A stretch of 12,623 nt of DNA from a bacterium (lineage in GTDB: Bacteria > Cyanobacteriota > Vampirovibrionia > Gastranaerophilales > UBA9971), in assembly GCA_037147175.1 (NCBI GenBank), contig JBAWVS010000060.1, positions 1 to 12,623 of the forward strand. The letters are read 5' to 3'. The position numbers were made by a program, and so were the translations under genes. Each line of letters opens with the position of its first letter. Position 1 is the stretch's first letter. Below, piece by piece: positions 7,317-12,623 of the stretch. Below the pieces are notes generated by a model that ran no database searches, was not told the DNA's origin, and saw only the letters and a list, made by a program, of their open reading frames with translations.

Positions 7317-8057
7317 TTATATAACTAAACCGCCATCAACTCCAATTACCTGTCCTGTTATGTATAAATTCGGTTTGGAGAGGAATTTTACCAGATCAGC
7401 AATGTCTTCTGGTGTTCCTAGTCTCTTAAGAGGGATACGCTCAGCTATTTTATCTGTATCCAATTTTTCTGTCATAGGAGTTGCAATAAATCCCGGTGCT
7501 ACTGCATTTGCTACAATGCCTCTGGAAGCCAATTCTTTTGCAATTGTTTTTGTAAAACCTATAACAGCAGCCTTTGTGGAAGCATAATTAGCCTGACCTG
7601 CATTACCGAAAACGCCTGTAATACTTGCCATGTTAACAATATTTCCGCTTCTTTGCTTCATCATTATTTTAGCAACAGGTCTTGTTACATAAAATACACT
7701 GTTCAGGTTTGTATTGATAACTCTTTCCCAGTCATCATCGGACATTCTTACCAGCAAACCGTCTCTTGTAATTCCTGCATTGTTCACAAGTACGTCAATC
7801 CTGCCAAATTCATCCATGATTTGGGCAATCATTTTTTCTACTTCTTCACTTTTTGTAACATCGCAGCCGATAGCTTTTGCTTTTCCGCCTGATGCTTCAA
7901 TTTCTTTAACTACATTGGCAGCATCAGCTTCGCATGCCGGCACGGGATAATAGTTAATTATAACGGTGCAACCTTCTTTTGCCAGTTCTATAGCGCAAAC
8001 TCTTCCAATTCCGCTTGATGCGCCTGTTATTAGTGCTATTCTTTTTTCTTCACTCAT
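7317..8057 (-). CDS. fabG: 3-oxoacyl-ACP reductase
   Basis: 246 residues, standard length for FabG, a short-chain dehydrogenase that reduces 3-oxoacyl-ACP to 3-hydroxyacyl-ACP with NADPH. It has the cofactor motif TGASSGIG (11-18), NNAG (92-95), and the catalytic set Asn117, Ser145, Tyr158 and Lys162 (YASTK). The C-terminus has the usual NAVAPGFIATPMT and GVDGG. After the second beta strand it reads NYYPVPACEADA, slightly different from the usual NYxSSxxxA form, so the cofactor-phosphate contact may differ. A GGAGG lies 11-12 nt before the ATG. It is 45 nt after fabD in the same operon. Confidence 0.96.
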   Translation of the reverse strand: MSEEKRIALITGASSGIGRVCAIELAKEGCTVIINYYPVPACEADAANVVKEIEASGGKAKAIGCDVTKSEEVEKMIAQIMDEFGRIDVLVNNAGITRDGLLVRMSDDDWERVINTNLNSVFYVTRPVAKIMMKQRSGNIVNMASITGVFGNAGQANYASTKAAVIGFTKTIAKELASRGIVANAVAPGFIATPMTEKLDTDKIAERIPLKRLGTPEDIADLVKFLSKPNLYITGQVIGVDGGLVI

Positions 8058-8102
8058 AAGTTTAGGATCCTCCCTAATTTTCCTTTAATCAGTGCTAATT
8101 AT

Positions 8103-9044
8103 TTAAACACCAACCTCTATAACACACTCATTTACTAATTTTTCTAAGGATTCAACGTCAGAAACATTATAAACCTTTGCTGTTTTGCAAATTTTCTTTA
8201 TCATTCCCGATAACACTTTACCCGGTCCTATTTCAATAAAAGTTTCCACGCCTTGTTCAGCCATAAAACTGATTGTCTGTTTCCAATAAACTGAAGAGTA
8301 AACCTGTTTAATCATTTTTGATGAAAATTCAGCTTTATCAACAGTTGCTTTCGCGTCAACATTGGTAACAATATTGATATTTGCGTCATTAACGTTAGTG
8401 TTATTGACAAATTTTTCGAATTTTTCGGCTATAGGCTTCATTAACGGCGAATGAAAACCGCCGCTTACAGGAAGAGGAATGACTCTTTTAGCGCCCATTT
8501 CTTTAGCAAGCTCATTAGCTTTCTCAACAGCTTTTGTTTCACCGCTTATAACCGTCTGATCCGGTGTATTGTAATTAGCCGCACAAACTATCCCTTCAGA
8601 TGAAGCTTCTTTCAGTAATTGTTGTATTTTGTCATCATCCAACGAAAGAATTGCCGTCATGCTTCCTGACGGAGCTTCATTCATTAATTCTGCACGTTTC
8701 TGGACGAGCTTTATAATTTCTTTAAGGTTAATTACCCCACCTGCATAAAGAGCGGAATATTCTCCAAGACTATGACCCGCCAAATAATCAGGCACTAATT
8801 TGCTTTTTGCTTTTAATACTTCGTAAGCAGCTATTGAAACAGCCAGTATAGCAGGCTGAGAATTAATTGTTTGTCTTAAATCTTCTTCATTACCTTCAAA
8901 ACAAAGCTTTGATAAACTGCTTCCGAGGATAAAATCAAACTCATCAAATACTTTTTTTGCAATGTCAAATTTTTCATATAAATCTTTTCCCATTCCAATA
9001 TATTGAGAGCCCTGTCCGGGAAAAATAAAAGCCAATTTACTCAT
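8103..9044 (-). CDS. fabD: malonyl-CoA:ACP transacylase
   Basis: 313 residues, typical of FabD. It transfers malonyl from CoA to ACP, supplying the extender for FabH and FabF. GQGSQ is at 10-14, the nucleophile Ser92 sits in GHSLGE, Arg117 matches the malonyl-carboxylate-binding Arg, and the catalytic His198 is in SGGFHSPLM. All key residues are present. The ATG directly abuts the fabH stop codon, and its GGAGA site lies inside the end of fabH, so the two are probably translationally coupled. Confidence 0.96.
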   Translation of the reverse strand: MSKLAFIFPGQGSQYIGMGKDLYEKFDIAKKVFDEFDFILGSSLSKLCFEGNEEDLRQTINSQPAILAVSIAAYEVLKAKSKLVPDYLAGHSLGEYSALYAGGVINLKEIIKLVQKRAELMNEAPSGSMTAILSLDDDKIQQLLKEASSEGIVCAANYNTPDQTVISGETKAVEKANELAKEMGAKRVIPLPVSGGFHSPLMKPIAEKFEKFVNNTNVNDANINIVTNVDAKATVDKAEFSSKMIKQVYSSVYWKQTISFMAEQGVETFIEIGPGKVLSGMIKKICKTAKVYNVSDVESLEKLVNECVIEVGV

Positions 9045-10076
9045 TTATTTAATTTCTCCAATGTGTTTTCTTTTGTCTTTCGCCCGCCATTTAACAACAG
9101 CAGTTCCCCATGTCAATCCTGCGCCAAAACCGCTCAATACTAATGTCGAAGGACAATCTATTTTATTCTCTTCAATAGCGTCTGTCAATGCGATTGCTAT
9201 GGAAGCAGAAGAAGTGTTTCCGTATTTATGAAGATTTACATAAAATTTTTCCTGATTTTCGTCTAATTTATCTGCGATAGCTTGAATAATTCTTATGTTA
9301 GCCTGATGCAGTATATATTTATCAATGTCATTAACAGTTAAATCAGCTTTATTCAAAACATTCATAATTGATTTAGGAACGCAATTAACCGCGAATTTAT
9401 AGATTTCACGACCATTCATGTTTACACACTGCAATTCAGGTGTGTTTTGTTCAACAAGCGGGCAATTAATTCCTGTTAAAGGGATTTTCAGTTCGCTTGC
9501 CTTTGTCCCGTCTGCTCCTATATCGACAGAAAGAATATCATTTTCTTCATCATCCGATCTCTTAAGCAGTAAAGCCCCTGCTCCATCGCCAAAAAGCACA
9601 CAAGTTGTTCTGTCTTTCCAGTTTACAAATCTCGAATGAATATCAACGCCTACTAAAAGAATATTATTGTATTCTCCTGAGGCTATAAAGCTGTTTGCAA
9701 TTTTTAAACCATAAACTAATCCGCTGCAAGCAGCTACAACATCAAATGCAGCAGCATTAACCGCTCCAATTGCTAATTGAACTTCGCATGCAGTAGACGG
9801 ATATAAATTATCCGGCAAAGAAGTTGCGCATATAATCAGGTCTATATTCTTTGCATCCTCACCTGCGAAAGCAAGTGCTTCTTTTGCCGCTTTTGCCGCT
9901 AAAGAAGATGCTGTTTCGTTACCGCTTACAATTCGTCTTTCTTTAATTCCTGACCTTGTAAAAATCCATTCATCATTTGTATCTACAAGTTTTTCAAGAT
10001 CATTATTTGTTATTATTTTTTCCGGCAGACATTTGCCCACACCGGCTATAGTTACCGGATATCTATTATTTAGCAT
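9045..10076 (-). CDS. fabH: beta-ketoacyl-ACP synthase III
   Basis: 343 residues, slightly longer than E. coli FabH because of a short C-terminal tail after TWGTAVVKW. It starts fatty acid synthesis by condensing acetyl-CoA (or a branched starter) with malonyl-ACP. The triad is Cys117 (AACSG), His257 (LHQANIRI) and Asn287 (YGNTSSAS). FGDGAGA and WIFTRSGI are the expected CoA/ACP-site motifs. The ATG overlaps the end of plsX by 7 nt, and the stop abuts fabD, so translation is tightly coupled. Substrate preference cannot be read from the sequence. Confidence 0.96.
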   Translation of the reverse strand: MLNNRYPVTIAGVGKCLPEKIITNNDLEKLVDTNDEWIFTRSGIKERRIVSGNETASSLAAKAAKEALAFAGEDAKNIDLIICATSLPDNLYPSTACEVQLAIGAVNAAAFDVVAACSGLVYGLKIANSFIASGEYNNILLVGVDIHSRFVNWKDRTTCVLFGDGAGALLLKRSDDEENDILSVDIGADGTKASELKIPLTGINCPLVEQNTPELQCVNMNGREIYKFAVNCVPKSIMNVLNKADLTVNDIDKYILHQANIRIIQAIADKLDENQEKFYVNLHKYGNTSSASIAIALTDAIEENKIDCPSTLVLSGFGAGLTWGTAVVKWRAKDKRKHIGEIK

Positions 10077-11083
10077 AGTTTATTTGACTCGTTCAATCTG
10101 GATATTTTTCCGTTTACGTCTTTTTCCACAGACTCTTTAGCCACTTTTATAGCATTTTTTATAGCAATTGCTTTACTGCTTCCGTGCGAAATCACGCACG
10201 TTCCTTTAATTCCTAGCAACAAGGCTCCGCCGTATTCATTATAATCCGTTTTTTGTCTTAATTTCATAAGTGCAGGTTTTGCAATCCATGCTCCTATTTT
10301 GGCAAGCAATGATGAATAAAGCTGTTCTTTAAATTGGCTGATTATCATGGAGGCAACACCTTCGGTAACTTTCAGCGTTACATTGCCCACAAATCCGTCA
10401 CATACGACAACATCACAAATGCCTGAAAACATTTCTCTTCCTTCAACGTTTCCGACAAAATTAATTGTGGAATTATCTCTTGAAGCAAAGAGTTTGTAGG
10501 TATCCTGCGCCAGAGTATTTCCTTTGCCTGACTCACCGCCTATATTTAAAATTCCCACTCTGGGGTTTTCTGCGCCAATAACTTTGGAAGAAAAAGCACT
10601 TCCCATAATAGCAAACTGGTATAAGTTTTCCGGTTCACATTCGCTGTTTGCGCCTGCATCAAGAAGTACAACAGGCTTATCTGTAGTAGGAAGTACAACC
10701 GCAATAGCAGGTCTGGATATACCTGGCAATCTGCCAAGCCCAAAAAGACTGGCTGCCATAGCCGCACCTGTACTACCCGCAGCAACAAGTGCCTGTGCAT
10801 TGCCTTTTGCTACTTGGTCAACAGCAACAACTATAGAAGCATCTTTTTTTCTTCTAATAGCGCTGCCCGGGGCTTCACACATTTCAATAACTTCATCAGC
10901 CTTAACTACTTGAATATCAAGACCGGATACATCATATTTATTTAATTCAGCATTGATTTTATCAACCTGACCAACGAGTAAAACAGGAATATTATATTCC
11001 CTTGCCGCCAGTACAGAACCTTTAACAATTTCTAAAGGAGCAAAATCTCCACCCATTGCGTCTACTGCGATTTTAATCGACAT
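10070..11083 (-). CDS. plsX: phosphate acyltransferase PlsX
   Basis: 337 residues, normal for PlsX. It converts acyl-ACP plus phosphate to acyl-phosphate, the substrate of the PlsY glycerol-3-phosphate acyltransferase, linking fatty acid synthesis to the membrane. Recognised by the N-terminal VDAMGGDFAP, the GSTGA segment, LLDAGAN, LNIGGESGKGN, VVCDGFVGN and GGALLLGIKG blocks, all in family order. It lies between rpmF (68-nt gap, no terminator seen) and fabH (7-nt overlap), the same position as in E. coli. The ribosome site is weak: AGAG about 10 nt before the ATG. Confidence 0.96.
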   Translation of the reverse strand: MSIKIAVDAMGGDFAPLEIVKGSVLAAREYNIPVLLVGQVDKINAELNKYDVSGLDIQVVKADEVIEMCEAPGSAIRRKKDASIVVAVDQVAKGNAQALVAAGSTGAAMAASLFGLGRLPGISRPAIAVVLPTTDKPVVLLDAGANSECEPENLYQFAIMGSAFSSKVIGAENPRVGILNIGGESGKGNTLAQDTYKLFASRDNSTINFVGNVEGREMFSGICDVVVCDGFVGNVTLKVTEGVASMIISQFKEQLYSSLLAKIGAWIAKPALMKLRQKTDYNEYGGALLLGIKGTCVISHGSSKAIAIKNAIKVAKESVEKDVNGKISRLNESNKLC

Positions 11084-11151
11084 TTTATTTTACTCTTTTT
11101 CCCTATAATACGATCTCTAATCTTTATTTTTTATAGCTAATAGATTTATAA

Positions 11152-11334
11152 TTATTCTGCAAGCTTCGCGCTGACAAGTTTTCCGCCATAAAAACCGCAA
11201 CTTGTACAAACTGTATGAGCTAAAGCAACTTCATTGCAATTTGAACATTTAACAGTTTCGGAAAGTGTTGCTTTCCAGTGTGATCTTCTGTGTCCTTGTG
11301 CGCATTTACCTGCTCTTTTCTTTGGAACTGCCAT
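11152..11334 (-). CDS. rpmF: 50S ribosomal protein L32
   Basis: 60 residues, basic, beginning MAVPKKRAGK as in nearly all bacterial L32. The RRSHWK motif follows. Four cysteines, C30-S-N-C33 and C43-T-S-C46, form a zinc-ribbon site, so this is the zinc-binding form of the protein. It is a structural component of the large ribosomal subunit. It follows yceD by 26 nt, the conserved pairing that ties ribosome and lipid synthesis genes in one transcript. Confidence 0.97.
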   Translation of the reverse strand: MAVPKKRAGKCAQGHRRSHWKATLSETVKCSNCNEVALAHTVCTSCGFYGGKLVSAKLAE

Positions 11335-11360
11335 TTTATACCTACTTTCATTATGTTAAA

Positions 11361-11864
11361 TTATTTATCTTCTTTATAGTTATTTTCTGAAAAAGATTTA
11401 AATACTTCAAGTCTTTCATCAATATATTTTTCAGAAATTATTTTTTGATACGATTCTGACCCTTTGCACGCGTCTTTGCAGATTTTTTTCTGAGGAATTT
11501 CAAGAATAATGGTTTGATACAAGAAATCAGTAATGTCTATTTCGTCTCTACCTTTTAATTCTTCGACAAATTGCCCTTTTGTTAACTCATATTCTTTGTG
11601 TTCTCCGGAAATTATGCTTTCAGTAACGTAATCTTCGTCCACATCAACATCTATATTATAGTCGTATTCAGCAAGACACCGATCACAAGCCAATTTTAAA
11701 TCAGTTTTTACGTGTCCCTTTATATTAACTCCATAAGCAGTAACTGCAACATTAAGGATAGCATCAACAGCTGTATTATTTTCCAGTTCTTTGATTCTTT
11801 CCTGAAAAGTAATATCCAGAGCCTTATCTGGTAGGTTTAGCAATTCCTTAATATTAATTTTCAA
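11361..11864 (-). CDS. yceD: YceD/DUF177 family protein (23S rRNA accumulation protein)
   Basis: 167 residues, first gene of the operon. DUF177 proteins are nearly always encoded just before rpmF, and in E. coli YceD affects 23S rRNA accumulation. Here the family CxRC-type motif is CDRC (60-63), followed by an acidic stretch (DVDVDEDY) and a second pair, C129 and C133, near IPQKKIC. The four cysteines could bind a metal. The start is TTG (11864-11862); no in-frame ATG exists upstream, because a TGA lies three codons before. The ribosome site is poor. TTG plus a weak site suggests low translation of this cistron relative to those downstream. Confidence 0.88.
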   Translation of the reverse strand: MKINIKELLNLPDKALDITFQERIKELENNTAVDAILNVAVTAYGVNIKGHVKTDLKLACDRCLAEYDYNIDVDVDEDYVTESIISGEHKEYELTKGQFVEELKGRDEIDITDFLYQTIILEIPQKKICKDACKGSESYQKIISEKYIDERLEVFKSFSENNYKEDK

Positions 11865-11908
11865 TTTCAGTCACTATCTTTATAAAATCTTTATGTGTAT
11901 ACGTTTTT

Positions 11909-11936
11909 ATTCTATTAATAACAGATTTTTTGTCAA
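11909..11936 (-). promoter_or_regulatory. main promoter of the yceD-fabF operon
   Basis: On the minus strand a perfect -35 TTGACA (11936-11931) is followed after 16 nt by TAGAAT (11914-11909), one base from the -10 consensus. The start of transcription would be near 11902, giving a leader of about 38 nt to the yceD TTG. No FapR-type operator was recognised around it. Confidence 0.72.
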
Positions 11937-11939
11937 TAA

Positions 11940-11975
11940 AAAAGAATTATAAAAAGACTCTAAGTCGATTCTTTT
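11940..11975 (-). terminator. probable terminator of the TPR gene
   Basis: AAAAGAAT and ATTCTTTT (8-bp arms, 11968-11975 and 11940-11947) enclose a smaller GACT/AGTC hairpin. On the minus strand the structure is followed by T's directly before the -35 box of the fatty-acid operon. It overlaps the last codons of the TPR gene. The stem is AT-rich and interrupted, so termination may be partial. Confidence 0.45.
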
Positions 11976-12403
11976 AATTGCAAAATCCTTTGTTTGGCAT
12001 CAGAAAATTTTGATGCAGCAGGCACTCCCTTGAGAAACTTCTCATAAGCTTTTATTGCTTCATTACGTTTGTTCTGCTTTTCGAGAACTAATCCCAGGTT
12101 GTAATAAGCCTGATAGTAGTCAGGTCTTAAGCTGATGGCATACTGAACATATTTAAGCGCTTTTTCGTAATCGCCTGTTTCTTTATAAGCTATAGAAAGC
12201 CCCAAATATGCTTCAAAAAAAGTTTCATCATAACTTATTGCCTGATTATAATAATTTATGGCTTCAGTCATTCTTCCTGATGTCAGACAAGAATTTGCTT
12301 TAAAATAATAATAATTTGCATCCTGCGAATATGCGGATTTGGCAGCAAATATTATTACTGTAAAAATCAATCCTGCTAACAAATATTTTTTCATTTTTTG
12401 CAT
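11960..12403 (-). CDS. small exported TPR-repeat protein
   Basis: About 147 residues from the chosen ATG at 12403-12401. The reading frame is open to an ATG at 12446-12448, but that adds 15 residues (MYNNKCKVWK...) ahead of what looks like a signal peptide. The signal begins with MQKMKKYLL, has a hydrophobic core GLIFTVIIFAA, and ends SAYSQ-DA. GAG lies about 10 nt before the chosen start, and a TATAAT sits within the longer version. After the signal come about three tetratricopeptide repeats, with segments such as EAINYYNQAISYD, KALKYVQYAISLRPDYYQAYYNLG and EAIKAYEKFLKG. TPRs bind proteins; the partner is unknown. It has its own unit upstream of the fatty-acid operon promoter, so a functional link to that operon is not implied. 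Confidence 0.8.
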   Translation of the reverse strand: MQKMKKYLLAGLIFTVIIFAAKSAYSQDANYYYFKANSCLTSGRMTEAINYYNQAISYDETFFEAYLGLSIAYKETGDYEKALKYVQYAISLRPDYYQAYYNLGLVLEKQNKRNEAIKAYEKFLKGVPAASKFSDAKQRILQLKEST

Positions 12404-12439
12404 AAAAAAATTTCTCAATTTCCAGACTTTACATTTATT

Positions 12440-12445
12440 ATTATA
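12440..12445 (-). promoter_or_regulatory. candidate -10 box for the TPR gene
   Basis: A perfect TATAAT on the minus strand lies about 37 nt before the preferred ATG (12403). No good -35 box is visible 16-18 nt upstream. If real, transcription would start inside the longer reading frame and support the shorter start. Confidence 0.3.
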
Positions 12446-12509
12446 CATCGTCCAAAAAATTAAGAAATTTTTGTTTTTAGTTAGTTGCTTCAGCTAAAAC
12501 CTGATTGTT

Positions 12510-12587
12510 TTATGCTTTTAAATTTATAACGGTATCTCCGGTTTCAACAGGTTTCTCTTTTGGTTTAGTTTCTAGTGCATTGTTAAT
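12510..12587 (-). pseudogene. short open stretch resembling a gene's 3' remnant
   Basis: Between two in-frame TAA codons there are 25 sense codons, ending KPVETGDTVINLKA. The composition looks coding (Lys/Pro/Glu-rich, then a hydrophobic tail), but no ATG, GTG or TTG starts it. It may be the end of a frameshifted or decayed gene whose body lies right of the window. It could equally be chance. The rest of 12449-12623 holds nothing else recognisable. Confidence 0.2.
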
Positions 12588-12623
12588 TTAATTTATTAGG
12601 ATAAAGTTTTTTTAACTTAATTC

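Noticed and set aside
11865-11908. FapR-like operator at the fatty-acid operon promoter
   Set aside because: No sequence resembling the FapR palindrome (TTAGTACCTGGTACTAA-type) is present; the short GTATAC palindrome in the leader is too brief to support a regulator.
12404-12448. Longer N-terminus for the TPR protein starting at 12448
   Set aside because: The extra 15 residues precede a normal signal peptide, contain the only TATAAT of the region, and the upstream ATG lacks a ribosome site.
1-12623. CRISPR array, tRNA/rRNA genes, riboswitch or toxin-antitoxin/defence system
   Set aside because: No regularly spaced repeats, no cloverleaf with CCA-end features, and no defence-gene motifs were seen; all long intervals are accounted for by recognised coding genes.

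Overview
The window is AT-rich bacterial chromosome. Every gene except the one at the left edge lies on the minus strand. The full yceD-rpmF-plsX-fabH-fabD-fabG-acpP-fabF cluster, a cyanobacteria-like acyl carrier protein and FabF C-terminus (GFGGHN), TadE/TadG pilus proteins and low GC together suggest a Gram-negative-type, low-GC lineage. A Vampirovibrionia/Melainabacteria (Gastranaerophilales-like) genome fits best. That placement is inference from gene content and memory of related proteins; no 16S rRNA or other marker is present.

Layout from left to right. Bases 1-420 (+) are the C-terminal part of an IS30-family transposase cut by the window edge, followed by a palindrome. Bases 482-4081 (-) hold a two-gene unit, tadE-like then tadG-like. 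Each encodes an N-terminal membrane anchor with a very long exported domain carrying EF-hand/thrombospondin-3-type calcium loops. Bases 4198-5538 (-) hold two abutting thymidylate-kinase-like genes of near-identical length. The first has an intact P-loop; the second has arginine in place of the Walker A lysine. A strong bidirectional terminator at 5591-5634 separates this unit from the fatty-acid operon.

Bases 5654-11864 (-) are the fatty-acid/phospholipid operon. Transcription order is yceD (DUF177, TTG start), rpmF (L32), plsX, fabH, fabD, fabG, acpP, fabF. It is driven by a near-consensus promoter (TTGACA-16-TAGAAT at 11909-11936). Genes are abutting or overlapping (plsX/fabH by 7 nt; fabH/fabD with no gap), except for a 131-nt gap before acpP that may hold an extra promoter. 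FabD loads malonyl onto ACP, FabH starts chains, FabF elongates, FabG reduces, and PlsX moves finished acyl chains to acyl-phosphate for phospholipid synthesis. fabZ and enoyl-ACP reductase are not in the window.

Bases 11960-12403 (-) encode a small exported TPR protein. The last ~175 bases hold no intact gene, only a short open stretch that looks like a gene's 3' remnant.

The fatty-acid operon is ordinary and conserved. The parts most worth following up are the tandem thymidylate-kinase pair with a predicted dead or altered partner, and the calcium-loop TadE/TadG pair.
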